DNA of 34,609 bases from Taishania sp036758285 (GCA_036758285.1 DAIOWV010000028.1:1-34609); one strand, 5' to 3'. Shown: positions 15,228 through 24,719, numbered from the stretch's first letter. Notes: a model not told the origin generated them from the sequence alone. Program-made: numbers and translations.

Positions 15228-16210
15228 AAAAAGATAAGCAATATGTGTGGCATCCTTTCACACAAATGAAAACTGCGGGAATTCCACTCGAAGTAGTGAA
15301 AGCAAAAGATGCAAGTTTTTATACCGCAACGGGTGAAAAGTATTTAGATATTAATTCTTCATGGTGGGTCAATGTTCATGGGCATGGTAATGAATACATT
15401 GCAAATGCATTAGCTGAACAGTTCCAAAAGATAGACCATGTTATTTTTGCAGATGCAACACATCATAAAGCAATTGAACTGGCTGAAAGAGTATGTAAAA
15501 TTCTTCCTAGTCCTTTTCAGAAAGTATTTTTTTCAGACAATGGTTCAACAGCTGTAGAAGTTGCCTTGAAAATGGTTGTGCAATATTGGTACAATAAAAA
15601 GATAAATAAATCTAAAATCATTGCCATTGATGGAGCATATCACGGAGATACTTTTGGTGCAATGTCGATAGGGCAGAGAGGAGGCTTTAATACACCATTT
15701 GAACCTTATTTTTTTGAAGTTAATTTTTTAGATTTCCCAACAGTTGAAACGGAACATGAAATTCTTCAAAATGCTTTAGAATTAATGCAAAAAGGCGATG
15801 TTGGATGTTTGATTGTTGAACCCCTAATTCAAGGATCGGCAGGAATGAGAATGTACCGATCAGAATTTTTAGATGAATTACTTCGATTAGCGAAACAATT
15901 TGATGTAAAAGTCATTTTTGATGAGGTAATGACAGGTTGGGGTAGAACTGGAAAGATGTTTGCGATGAATCATTGTGAAGAAACTCCGGATATAGTTTGT
16001 TTAAGTAAAGGATTGACAGGAGGGACGATGCCTCTTGGTTTAACTATTTCTACAAATGAAATTTATGATGCTTTTTTAAGTGATCATAAAGCAAATGCAT
16101 TGTTACACGGACATTCTTTTACAGGTAATTCACTTGCTTGCGCCTGTGCCTGTGCTAGCCTTGATTTATTTGAAAAAGACGCAACTTGGCAAAATGTAAG
16201 TAGAGTATGA
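15212..16210 (+). CDS. bioA: BioA N-terminal part, adenosylmethionine-8-amino-7-oxononanoate aminotransferase (frameshifted)
   Basis: A 332-aa large domain of the PLP enzyme that aminates KAPA to DAPA using SAM. DINSSWWVNVHGHGN, GAYHGDTFGAMS, FDEVMTGWGRTGKMFA and the PLP Lys K266 in VCLSKGLTGG are intact. The frame ends at TGA 16208-16210 after TWQNVSRV, about 90 residues before a normal BioA ends, and the missing part continues in the next frame from 16207. ATG to final stop is 1,280 nt; one extra base gives 427 codons, the normal length. A sequencing error, a real frameshift, or a small deletion (the joint looks about six residues short) would all fit. Confidence 0.88.
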   Translation: MASWLEKDKQYVWHPFTQMKTAGIPLEVVKAKDASFYTATGEKYLDINSSWWVNVHGHGNEYIANALAEQFQKIDHVIFADATHHKAIELAERVCKILPSPFQKVFFSDNGSTAVEVALKMVVQYWYNKKINKSKIIAIDGAYHGDTFGAMSIGQRGGFNTPFEPYFFEVNFLDFPTVETEHEILQNALELMQKGDVGCLIVEPLIQGSAGMRMYRSEFLDELLRLAKQFDVKVIFDEVMTGWGRTGKMFAMNHCEETPDIVCLSKGLTGGTMPLGLTISTNEIYDAFLSDHKANALLHGHSFTGNSLACACACASLDLFEKDATWQNVSRV

Positions 16211-16491
16211 GTGAATGGTTGAAAACCAATAACTCAGTTTTTGATGTTCGGTATTTAGGAACAATCTTAGCAATCGAATTAAAGCAGACTGAAGGTTCTT
16301 CTTATTATTCTCAAATTCGAGACGAAATCGTTCGGTTTTTTTTAGAAAAAGGAATTTTTATTAGACCATTAGGAAATATTTTCTTTTTTAACCCTCCATA
16401 TTGCATTACCGATGATGAATTGGAGAAAGTAAAGAAAGTAACGATCGATTTTTTAACGATTAATAATAATCGTATTCTCCAAAACGGATAA
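16207..16491 (+). CDS. bioA: BioA C-terminal part (separate frame after frameshift)
   Basis: A 94-residue continuation of BioA. VRYLGTILAIELKQ, GIFIRPLGNIFFFNPPYCIT and a final helix match the small C-terminal domain that helps form the substrate pocket; the Arg in IRPLGN is the usual carboxylate-binding residue. It starts with ATG overlapping the upstream stop (ATGA), so coupled translation as a separate peptide is conceivable. A broken single gene is the simpler reading. Its last 32 nt overlap the 3' end of the convergent gene. Confidence 0.8.
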   Translation: MSEWLKTNNSVFDVRYLGTILAIELKQTEGSSYYSQIRDEIVRFFLEKGIFIRPLGNIFFFNPPYCITDDELEKVKKVTIDFLTINNNRILQNG

Positions 16492-17335
16492 CCATAATAA
16501 AATCTGTTTTTACTTCGCGAATTATTACAGCAGTCATTAATTTGGTTTTTTCGTTGTAAACAATTTGAATGTCAGTTGTGAAGACACCGTTTTTGTATAA
16601 ATGTTTTTCTGAAATATTTCCAAAAGAATCATATTTATATTTTTCTTCTTCGATTGGTTCTATTGTACCTTTTTCAAATTTTGAAATAGAAGCTAATAAT
16701 CCTTTTTCGTTATAAGTATATAGTTGTTTGTTGAAGTTGGATGTGCGAGAATAACGTTCTTCTTTTTCAAGTAAATATCCATTTTCATCAAAATATGATG
16801 TTTCTATCAAATAAGGAAGCCCATAACTATTAGAAATTGTTTTCTTTTTTTGTAGTCCGAAATCTTCATGTTTCATTGTTTCAGAATTTACCAAAACAAT
16901 TGTTTTTTCTCCTAATGAATCGATAGATTCTGTGTAATATTCTTCAGAAATAATCCTGTTTTTATCATCTAACTGATAGGCTACATTGGTTTTCCCTGAC
17001 TGACTACCTTGCTTGTGTTCAATTAAATTTCCTAATGAATTATAGATGTATTCATTCCAGGTGGTATCAGTCGTACCATCGTCTTTACGAGTTTCGTATG
17101 TACTAATTAGTTGACCTTGTTTGTTAAAGTTGTAGACATAATAAAACTCAGTTTGATACATTGCTTGACCAGACCTTTTGTAATTAAAACGTCCCTTAAT
17201 TGATTTAATTGAATTGTTTTCAATAAACGTTTTATTGAAAAAAGGTTTATTCGTAAATGCCTCCCCTCTTGAGTTATCCAAAACTTGGGAGTGGCTTGAA
17301 AAAGCCCATAAAAATATGATTGCAATGTATTTCAC
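16460..17335 (-). CDS. secreted protein with YD/RHS-like repeats, function unknown
   Basis: A 291-aa protein starting at a GTG (17335-17333), because a signal peptide (MKYIAIIFLWAFSSHS before Q) follows at once and no in-frame ATG precedes it. The body has repeating strands of the kind YNFNKQGQLIST, YNSLGNLIEHK, YTYNEKGLLASISKFE and YDSFGNISEKHLY. These resemble YD (RHS-like) repeats seen in many Bacteroidota secreted proteins. There is no T9SS tail and no toxin domain. It is convergent with bioA and overlaps it by 32 nt. Function unknown; the repeat assignment is by eye. Confidence 0.7.
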   Translation of the reverse strand: MKYIAIIFLWAFSSHSQVLDNSRGEAFTNKPFFNKTFIENNSIKSIKGRFNYKRSGQAMYQTEFYYVYNFNKQGQLISTYETRKDDGTTDTTWNEYIYNSLGNLIEHKQGSQSGKTNVAYQLDDKNRIISEEYYTESIDSLGEKTIVLVNSETMKHEDFGLQKKKTISNSYGLPYLIETSYFDENGYLLEKEERYSRTSNFNKQLYTYNEKGLLASISKFEKGTIEPIEEEKYKYDSFGNISEKHLYKNGVFTTDIQIVYNEKTKLMTAVIIREVKTDFIMVIRFGEYDYY

Positions 17336-17456
17336 AACACAAAAATCGAAAAATCAATTGTTTTATTGTCTTACATGAAAATAAAATTAGTAACATCAAA
17401 TTATTGATAACTGTTTTAATAATTCAATAAATAAAACGCGTATTTCAACCTCTCAA

Positions 17457-17488
17457 TTTGAGATTATTTCAAGAATTCATTACATTTG
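17457..17488 (+). promoter_or_regulatory. S46 peptidase promoter, TTTG-N20-TACATTTG
   Basis: TTTG at 17457-17460 and TACATTTG at 17481-17488 match the Bacteroidota consensus. The ATG at 17515 follows with a leader of about 20 nt. The element shows that longer in-frame starts upstream are not used. Confidence 0.62.
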
Positions 17489-17514
17489 TCTTCCAAAAAC
17501 AAAATAGAACTGTT

Positions 17515-19680
17515 ATGAATCAATTTAAATTAGGTGTACTGACATTTATTGTCAGCCTGACTAGTATTTACTCAAAAGCAGATGAAGGAATGTGGCTTCC
17601 TTTTCTGATTGGTAGAAACTATGAGGATATGAAGAAAAATGGATTAAATCTTACTGCTGAGCAGATTTACTCGATTAATAATTCCTCAATAAAAGATGCC
17701 ATTATATCATTTAATGGATATTGTACTGGTGAGGTTATTTCAAAAGATGGATTGATTTTAACAAATCATCATTGTGGTTATGAGGCGATTGCTGAAGTTT
17801 CAACTGCTGAAAAAAATCATTTAGATAATGGATTTTGGGCGAAGAATCATCAAGAAGAAATCAAAACAAATTTATTTGCAACTTTTGTTATTCGAATTGA
17901 AGACGTTACAAGTAAAATAAGTAAAGAGCTTCGTGCTGGAATGACTGAAGCAGAAAGAAATGCTAAAATCAAAGAAATTTCTGATGCTTTAACAAAAGAA
18001 GCAGTGAATGGCACGCATTACGAAGCTTTTGTAAGAGATTTTTTCGATGGAAATGAATTTTATTTATTTGTAACGGAAAAATTTCTTGATGTTCGTTTAG
18101 TTGGAACACCACCGCAATCTGCAGGGAAATATGGAGGAGATACAGACAACTTGATGTGGCCTCGACATACAGCAGATTTTTCTATGTTTAGAATTTATAG
18201 TTCAAAAGACAACAAGCCAGCTCCTTATGCTGCAGAGAATGTTCCCTTATCTCCTCGTCATCACTTGCCAATTTCATTGAAAGGTGTAAAAGAAAATGAT
18301 TTTGCGATGGTAATGGGATTCCCTGGTCGAACTAACCGTTATTTGACTTCACATGGAGTTGAACAAACTGTAACCTTAGAAAAACCAAAAAGAGTTGAAT
18401 TACGTGCGATTAAGATGGATGTCATGAAAAGATACATGGATCAGGATGTTGATGTACGTTTGAAATATTCATCCAATTATGCTTCTACTGCAAATTATTG
18501 GAAAAACTTTCAAGGTGAGGTGTTACAAGTGAAAAATAATAAAGTTGTAGCGAAGAAATTAGAGCTTGAAAATGAATTTAGAGAGTATGCGAAAGATAAA
18601 GCAGAATATAGCAATGTATTATCGACTTTCGAGAAAAGTTATAAATCATTAGATAATGTTGTATTAATTAAAGCGTATCAATCTGAATTTGTTTTTACAG
18701 TAGATGCTTCAGTGTTGGCATATCGTTTTAAAATGTATAAAGATGCACTTAATGCAGGACAAACAGAACGTGCAAATCTTATTTTATTGAATTCAATTGA
18801 AGTTGCAAATGGTTATTTTACAACTGCAAGTATGAACCTAGAAGCTGATATAGTTGGTGAGTTGTTTAAATTATATATCAAAGATATTCCATTAGCTCAA
18901 CAAGGTGAATTGACGAAAAAAATAGGAGGAAAAGGAGTGAAGTCAATTGAAAAATATATTTCATCTATCAAAACAAAATCTATTTTCTTTGACAAAGCTA
19001 AGTTTGACAAATTTGCCAGCAATCCATCTGTTAAAACGCTGGATAAAGATCCTTTATTCTTAATTATTGAAGATGTTGTTAAAGCGCATGATAATGCTGT
19101 TTCAACTCCTGAAATTAAAGATGCAACTGAACAATTACAAGTTGCAAATAGAGCATTTGTGAAAGGTATTAGAGAAATGCAACCTGCTAAAAAATTCTAT
19201 CCAAATGCAAACTCAACTATGAGATTAACTTACGGTCAAGTTTTACCTTATTCTCCTAAGGATGGTGTTTATTATGATTATGTAACAAGTTTGGGAGGGA
19301 TGTTCCAAAAAGAAGATCCTACAAATCCAGAATTTGTAGTTGATCCTAAAATTACAGCTACTTGGTTGAAAAAAGATTGGGGGCAATATGAAGATAAAGA
19401 AAGAGGTTATGTCGTAACTAATTTTATATCAAATAATGACATTACTGGTGGTAACTCTNNNNNNNNNNNNNNNNNNNNNNNNGGTTCTCCTGTAATCAAT
19501 GCTGATGGACATTTAATCGGTACTGCATTTGACGGTAACTGGGAAGCAATGTCTGGTAATATTTTCTTTGAAGATAAAGTACAACGTACAATTTCTTGTG
19601 ATATTCGTTATGTACTTTGGTTGGTTGATCGAGTATATGGCGCTTCAAATATTATTAATGAATTGACTTTAGTAAAGTAA
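17515..19680 (+). CDS. S46 family serine dipeptidyl-peptidase, DPP7-like (N gap at the catalytic Ser)
   Basis: A periplasmic exopeptidase releasing dipeptides from peptide N-termini. Signal peptide MNQFKLGVLTFIVSLTSIYS; the mature N-terminus contains DEGMWLP, typical of S46. The catalytic His is H86 in LTNHHCGYEA, the Asp lies in DTDNLMWPRHTADFSMF, and the Ser is in TGGNS-GSPV. The 24 N fall between GGNS and GSPV, where the family needs no bases at all. Without them the protein is 713 aa, matching DPP7 length. The residue 18 after the catalytic Ser (AFDGNWEAM) is Gly, as in DPP7-type enzymes preferring hydrophobic P1, not the Arg of acid-specific DPP11. Subtype is from memory of these enzymes. 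Confidence 0.93.
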   Translation: MNQFKLGVLTFIVSLTSIYSKADEGMWLPFLIGRNYEDMKKNGLNLTAEQIYSINNSSIKDAIISFNGYCTGEVISKDGLILTNHHCGYEAIAEVSTAEKNHLDNGFWAKNHQEEIKTNLFATFVIRIEDVTSKISKELRAGMTEAERNAKIKEISDALTKEAVNGTHYEAFVRDFFDGNEFYLFVTEKFLDVRLVGTPPQSAGKYGGDTDNLMWPRHTADFSMFRIYSSKDNKPAPYAAENVPLSPRHHLPISLKGVKENDFAMVMGFPGRTNRYLTSHGVEQTVTLEKPKRVELRAIKMDVMKRYMDQDVDVRLKYSSNYASTANYWKNFQGEVLQVKNNKVVAKKLELENEFREYAKDKAEYSNVLSTFEKSYKSLDNVVLIKAYQSEFVFTVDASVLAYRFKMYKDALNAGQTERANLILLNSIEVANGYFTTASMNLEADIVGELFKLYIKDIPLAQQGELTKKIGGKGVKSIEKYISSIKTKSIFFDKAKFDKFASNPSVKTLDKDPLFLIIEDVVKAHDNAVSTPEIKDATEQLQVANRAFVKGIREMQPAKKFYPNANSTMRLTYGQVLPYSPKDGVYYDYVTSLGGMFQKEDPTNPEFVVDPKITATWLKKDWGQYEDKERGYVVTNFISNNDITGGNSXXXXXXXXGSPVINADGHLIGTAFDGNWEAMSGNIFFEDKVQRTISCDIRYVLWLVDRVYGASNIINELTLVK
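19459..19482. other. Assembly gap (24 N) at the S46 catalytic serine
   Basis: The run divides GGNS from GSPV, which are contiguous in every S46 peptidase I recall, so probably no bases are missing. Confidence 0.88.
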
Positions 19681-19694
19681 AAACAAATAGACAT

Positions 19695-19731
19695 AAAAAA
19701 AAACCGATGAAGTAATTCATCGGTTTTTTTG
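19695..19731. terminator. bidirectional intrinsic terminator between the S46 gene and pdhC
   Basis: A perfect 15-bp stem (19697-19711 with 19716-19730) built on ACCGATGAA/TTCATCGGT, with a GTAA tetraloop. A run on one side and T run on the other let it end both convergent transcripts. Confidence 0.88.
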
Positions 19732-19746
19732 TTTAATAAACTATCA

Positions 19747-21003
19747 TCACAGTAATAAAGTAACTGGATTTTCTAAATAACCTTTCAACGTTTGTAAGAA
19801 TGCAGATCCACTAGCTCCATCAACTACTCTGTGATCACAAGATAATGTAACTTTCATCACATTTCCAGGAACTACTTGCCCGTTTTTAACTACTGGAACC
19901 TCTTTAATTCCTCCTACAGCTAAAATACAACTGTCAGGTGGGTTAATGATTGCAGTAAATTCTTCAATTCCAAACATTCCTAAATTTGAAATAGTAAATG
20001 TATTCCCTTCCCAATCTGATGGTTGAAGTTTTTTGTCTTTTGCTTTCTTAGCATATTCTCTAACCTCATTTCCAATTTGAACAAGGCCTTTCGAATCAGC
20101 AAATCGAACAACAGGTACAAGTAATCCGTCCTCCACAGCTACAGCAACTCCAATATGCACATGTTGATTTCTTCTAATCACATCGCCTAACCATGAAGAG
20201 TTTACAGTCGGATGTTGACGTAATGACACTGCAACAGCTTTAATCACCATGTCATTGAAAGATATTTTTACACCTTCTGTTGTATTCATTGCTTTTCGTG
20301 CTTCAATAGCATTGTCCATGTCTATATCAAGTGTTAAATAGAAATGGGGAGCCGTGAATTTACTTTCTGCTAATCTACGTGCAATCGTTTTTCTCATTTG
20401 AGAAACAGGCTCATCTGTGAAAGATTCAACACCTGCAGGTGCCGAAGAAAAAGCTTTTTGAGCAGGAGCATCATAAGGTACATAATGATCAATATCACGT
20501 TTTACAATTCTACCACCTTCTCCTGTGCCTTGTACTGAACCAATATTAATTCCTTTTTCTTCCGCTAATTTCTTAGCTAGAGGAGAAGCAACGATTCTAC
20601 CATCATTGTTTGAAATTACTGGAGTTGGATTCGATTGCGGTTTAGCAACTGAAACAACTTCTTTTACAGGTTCTGGTGAAGGAGTTTTAGCTTCTTCTAC
20701 CTTTTTTTCTTCCTTAGGTGCAGAGGCTGTTCCATTACCAGCTAAAATTGTAGAAATATCTTCACCTTTTTCACCAATAACCGCTAAAATAGCATTAACA
20801 GGTGCAGCTTGACCTTTTTCTACTCCAATGTGAAGTAAAACACCATCATAGAATGATTCGAATTCCATGGTCGCCTTGTCTGTTTCAATTTCTGCAAGTA
20901 TTTCTCCTGAAGATACAGAATCACCTACTTTTTTAGTCCATTCAGCTACGACACCTTCTGTCATCGTGTCGCTCAACTTTGGCATGTAAACTACTTCAGC
21001 CAT
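19747..21003 (-). CDS. pdhC: pyruvate dehydrogenase E2, dihydrolipoamide acetyltransferase
   Basis: A 418-aa core subunit of the pyruvate dehydrogenase complex, passing acetyl groups from the lipoyl arm to CoA. It has a single lipoyl domain (1-80) with K43 in ETDKATMEF as the lipoylated residue. An Ala/Pro/Glu-rich linker follows to about 130, then a peripheral-subunit-binding domain at about 136-172 (SPLAKKLAEEKGINI). The catalytic domain ends with SCDHRVVDGASG, where H391 and D395 are active-site residues. It starts 24 nt after the pdhA stop, so the two genes form an operon. Confidence 0.95.
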   Translation of the reverse strand: MAEVVYMPKLSDTMTEGVVAEWTKKVGDSVSSGEILAEIETDKATMEFESFYDGVLLHIGVEKGQAAPVNAILAVIGEKGEDISTILAGNGTASAPKEEKKVEEAKTPSPEPVKEVVSVAKPQSNPTPVISNNDGRIVASPLAKKLAEEKGINIGSVQGTGEGGRIVKRDIDHYVPYDAPAQKAFSSAPAGVESFTDEPVSQMRKTIARRLAESKFTAPHFYLTLDIDMDNAIEARKAMNTTEGVKISFNDMVIKAVAVSLRQHPTVNSSWLGDVIRRNQHVHIGVAVAVEDGLLVPVVRFADSKGLVQIGNEVREYAKKAKDKKLQPSDWEGNTFTISNLGMFGIEEFTAIINPPDSCILAVGGIKEVPVVKNGQVVPGNVMKVTLSCDHRVVDGASGSAFLQTLKGYLENPVTLLL

Positions 21004-21027
21004 ATTTTTTAATTAAGAATTTTTATA

Positions 21028-22093
21028 TTAATATTCAATGATATAAGGATAATTAGGTTCTTGGTAAATATCTTCATATAAATCTTTACCTTCTGGATAA
21101 GGTGAATTTTCTGCAAATTCAACACTTTCTTCCACTTCCTTTTTAACCCAATCCTCGATTTCTTTAACCTCCTTGTCAGAAAGCCATTTATTTTCTTTGA
21201 TAACATCTAAACAATGAGTAATTGGATCTTTTTCAATCCATTCTTCAACTTCTTGTTTTGTACGATATTTTTGAGGGTCAGACATTGAATGTCCTTTGTA
21301 TCGATATGTTCTAATATCTAATAATGTAGGTCCATCACCTCTTCTAGCTCTATCTGCTGCTTCTTCAATTGCTTCATGAACTGACTCTGGTGACATTCCA
21401 TTTACTATTCTAGAAGGCATTTCGTAAGAAAGTCCAATTTTTGATAAATCAGTAACATTTGTTGTTCTTTCAACAGAAGTACCCATTGCATAATTGTTAT
21501 TCTCAATGATGAAAATTACAGGTAGCTTCCACAACATTGCCATGTTAAAGGTTTCATGTAATGCTCCTTGACGAACAGCACCATCACCCATTGATACAAA
21601 AGCAACATTTCCTGTTTCGTTATATTTTTCTGCGAATGCAACACCAGCTCCCATCGCAATTTGAGCACCAACAATTCCATGTCCCCCCATGAATCCAACT
21701 TTTTTATCGAAGAAGTGCATTGAACCACCTTTTCCTTTGGAACATCCAGTAGAACGACCATATAATTCAGCCATTAAAACTCTTGGATCTGTTCCCAAAG
21801 CAATTGGATGTGCATGATCACGATAAGCTGTCATGTGTTTGTNNNNNNNNNNNNNNNNNNGGTATACAAGCACTTGCTGTACCCGCTACAATTGCTTCTT
21901 GACCAATGTATAAGTGACAAAAACCACCAAATTTTTGTTGAATGTATAATTGACCTGTTTTTTCTTCAAATTTGCGAATCAACAACATGTCTTTCCACCA
22001 TTTTATATAAGTTTCTTTCGAAAATTTTGAAGCACTATTCGCTTTACTCTTTCTCGTCGTTGCCGTTGGAGTTTTAGAAGATTTTACTGCCAT
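21028..22093 (-). CDS. pdhA: pyruvate dehydrogenase E1 component subunit alpha (N gap inside)
   Basis: The TPP-dependent decarboxylating subunit. The N-terminal part reads KFGGFCHLYIGQEAIVAG after a Thr/Lys/Ser-rich extension of about 24 residues. The C-terminal part begins KHMTAYRDHAHPIALG and contains the TPP/Mg motif MGDGAVRQGALHETFN to ENNNYAMG. The phosphorylation-loop-like YRYKGHSMSDPQKYR is also present. The 18 N at 21843-21860 separate two different frames. The family sequence (ACIPGDKH) needs only 5 nt there, giving one 350-aa protein. E1 beta is not in this cluster and must be elsewhere. Confidence 0.94.
21843..21860. other. Assembly gap (18 N) inside pdhA
   Basis: Frames on the two sides differ. 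Filling P-G-D between ACI and KHM needs 5 nt, which restores the frame. Confidence 0.88.
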
Positions 22094-22121
22094 GAAATAT
22101 CCTTTAGTTTATTACAAACAG

Positions 22122-22129
22122 CAAATATA
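22122..22129 (-). promoter_or_regulatory. possible -7 element for pdhA-pdhC
   Basis: TATATTTG on the minus strand, 28 nt before the pdhA ATG. A second match (TATTTTTG, 22139-22132) lies beside it. No TTG box at 17-23 nt, so partial support only. Confidence 0.3.
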
Positions 22130-22189
22130 TACAAAAATATAAGAAGAATCGGGTAAAAAACATGGAAGTTCTTATCCTTTGTTAATGGA

Positions 22190-24574
22190 TTATTCTCCAC
22201 CACCTTTGTCTTCCAATAAATTGAAATCTGCTTTATTTGTTTCTTTTTTATTTTGATTAAATCGATAAGTATACACAAGTGTGATTGTTCTAGGTCGCCA
22301 AAGTGTACTACTAGTTGAATACAACTCAGGTGTATCAATAACACTTCTCCATCTTCGAGTATTGAATAAGTCCCTAATGTTGAGACCAATTGTTGATTTT
22401 CCTTTCATTAGGTCTCTAGAAAATCCTAAATCAAAATGATACATAGCTAATGTTTTGCCTTGTGGCCTAACACTAGGAGCTGTGTAGTTAAAAGCAACTT
22501 GTGCTTTCATTATTTTGGGAATAGAAAAGTTTAAAGATGTTCGATTTGTCCAAGTAAAGTTATCTCTTTTGAAATCTTGATTATTGAAATTACCAGAAAT
22601 TACTTCTTTATAAAAATTAAACCCAGTATTTAATCGTATCCAGTCAATGGGAGAGTAGCTATAGTTTATTTCAACTCCATAAGCATCTCTTAGCGCGATA
22701 TTCATGGGGGTTATATAGATAATGCCATCATCTCCTAAATTTGAAATTCGTTCAATTTTATTTGTAGTACTTCTGTAGTAAATAGAACCAAGTAAGGATC
22801 CTGATTTTAAGACTTGCAAAATACCTGCCTCTAATGAATTGGTGTATTCGGGGTCAATTTGTGCATTTCCAACTCGTCGCTCACGATTGTCTCCAAATTT
22901 TGTAAATGGCATCAAATCCCATTGACCAGGTCTACTAATTCTGCGACTATAACTTAATTGAAATGTTTGTTTTTCAGTATTTTTAAAAGAAAATGCAGCA
23001 CTAGGGAAGAAGTCTAAGTAATTCTTTTGTATCTTATTTTGATTTGAATTCTGTAGTGTGTTAATCGTTGTATGTTCAGCTCTCAATCCAGCTTGTAATG
23101 AAATTTTATTCCAAGTGTTAGACCCCATAAGGTAGGATGCTAAAACCTGTTCGTCATAATTATAGGTATCATTGAAATGAGTTGGATAATTCCATGTATT
23201 ACCAGTTAATTCTCCAAATTGAAAGTAGTTCTCCATATTTCGGATTTGCATTCTAGCTCCTGTTTCAATTTTTCCATTACTCAATATCGGTATTACAAAA
23301 TCAGTTTGTAATAAGATATTATTCTCTGTTGTAGAAACACGAGAGTTTTCTAATTTTTCTCCAAGAAAGTTTGATGACCGCTCATTGTAATCAGATTTTT
23401 CTATATCCTGATCTCTAAACCACTTAATGTCTGAATTCCAATCTACTTTATTTTTAAATTTTTTATTGTATGAAATATTTGCTTCTAACAAATCTTCCAA
23501 TTCCGCTTGATTTTCAAAGCGATCATTATAACCGGTTAGATTGTCATTCAAATCCAAATTCTCGTAATAACGATCATAAGTGTTTTTACCCAATCCACTT
23601 CTTAAAGTGAATGAAGTAGATAATGTATTATATTCATTAATGAAATAATCTAATCCAGTAGAAGCATGATTACTTATTTTGTGTCTACTGTGTTCGTAAT
23701 CTTGGCGATATGTAAAAGCTGTGTCAATGTTGTTTACTCTTTGATAAGTGTTGCTATAACCTGGTCGGGTATTGTTATTATATGAATAGGAAGCAAATAC
23801 ATTTATTTTGTTTTTTCGATAATTAATCCTGAAATCTCCTCCTAATTCGGGGAAATACCCAGCTCTTAAACTAACCGATCCATTTAATCCTTTCGTTTGA
23901 TTTTTTTTCAAAATAATATTGATGATACCTCCTTCTCCTTGAGCATCATAACGTGAAGAGGCATTTGTGATGACTTCGATTTTTTCAATGTTATCTCCTC
24001 TAAGCTGTTGAAGCGCATCTGCACTAGAAGCAAAACCAGACATTTTACCATCGATAAAAATTCGTACATTAGGATTTCCTCTTAAGCTCACATTTCCTTC
24101 TGCATCTACAGTAATTGATGGAATGTTTTCAAGTATTTCTACCGCATTTGCCCCCTGATTGTTTAAATCAGCATCAACATTAAAAACACGTTTATCTAAA
24201 TGATACTCCATTGTGCTTTTTTGAGCTGTAATTTCAATTGTTTCAAATTCAACATTTGATTTCATTGTAATGGTTCCAAGTTTTAATTCACCATTATTCT
24301 TGGAAAGTGAAATAGAATCATTTGTTAACCCAGCATAACGAAATATTACATAATAATCGCCTTTTGGAATTGTAATGGAAAAGATTCCTTCTTCATCAGA
24401 GAAATCACCTTTGATAAGTTTTTGATTACTTTTTTGATGTATCTGAATTACAACATACGAAAGGGGAGAGTTTTCTGAATCAACAACGTTCCCCGAAATA
24501 GTTAAGTCATTCTGACTAAAAAGGTGTTGAATAGAAAATAAGAAGAAAATTATAAAACTAAATCGAACTATCAT
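22190..24574 (-). CDS. TonB-dependent receptor-like outer-membrane beta-barrel protein
   Basis: A 794-aa protein with a signal peptide (MIVRFSFIIFFLFSIQHLFS before Q). A carboxypeptidase-regulatory-like domain comes first (about 22-105, with ISGNVVDSENSPLSYVVIQI). A plug-like domain follows (about 120-220, with AVEILENIPSITVDAEGNVS and IFIDGKMSG). The rest is a long beta-barrel of alternating aromatic and polar strands, best matching the outer membrane protein beta-barrel family (PF14905). There is no SusD partner, TonB box or regulator beside it, so the cargo cannot be inferred. A polar tail of about 20 residues (ending EDKGGGE) follows the last strand. It ends 96 bp before pdhA begins, on the same strand. 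Confidence 0.87.
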   Translation of the reverse strand: MIVRFSFIIFFLFSIQHLFSQNDLTISGNVVDSENSPLSYVVIQIHQKSNQKLIKGDFSDEEGIFSITIPKGDYYVIFRYAGLTNDSISLSKNNGELKLGTITMKSNVEFETIEITAQKSTMEYHLDKRVFNVDADLNNQGANAVEILENIPSITVDAEGNVSLRGNPNVRIFIDGKMSGFASSADALQQLRGDNIEKIEVITNASSRYDAQGEGGIINIILKKNQTKGLNGSVSLRAGYFPELGGDFRINYRKNKINVFASYSYNNNTRPGYSNTYQRVNNIDTAFTYRQDYEHSRHKISNHASTGLDYFINEYNTLSTSFTLRSGLGKNTYDRYYENLDLNDNLTGYNDRFENQAELEDLLEANISYNKKFKNKVDWNSDIKWFRDQDIEKSDYNERSSNFLGEKLENSRVSTTENNILLQTDFVIPILSNGKIETGARMQIRNMENYFQFGELTGNTWNYPTHFNDTYNYDEQVLASYLMGSNTWNKISLQAGLRAEHTTINTLQNSNQNKIQKNYLDFFPSAAFSFKNTEKQTFQLSYSRRISRPGQWDLMPFTKFGDNRERRVGNAQIDPEYTNSLEAGILQVLKSGSLLGSIYYRSTTNKIERISNLGDDGIIYITPMNIALRDAYGVEINYSYSPIDWIRLNTGFNFYKEVISGNFNNQDFKRDNFTWTNRTSLNFSIPKIMKAQVAFNYTAPSVRPQGKTLAMYHFDLGFSRDLMKGKSTIGLNIRDLFNTRRWRSVIDTPELYSTSSTLWRPRTITLVYTYRFNQNKKETNKADFNLLEDKGGGE

Positions 24575-24719
24575 TGATTGTTTTTTACTAGATTATTTTG
24601 GATAATGGCTAAGTAAATGTTAATAGATAGTTTGGATGACTAGTTCAACAAAGATAATATTAAAATATTAATATGATTTCTTTGGAAGAACTTCATTTAA
24701 AATTGACCTAAAGAAAAAA

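Noticed and set aside
17458..17514. Longer start for the S46 peptidase
   Set aside because: The region contains a full TTTG-N20-TACATTTG promoter, and a signal peptide starts at the ATG at 17515.
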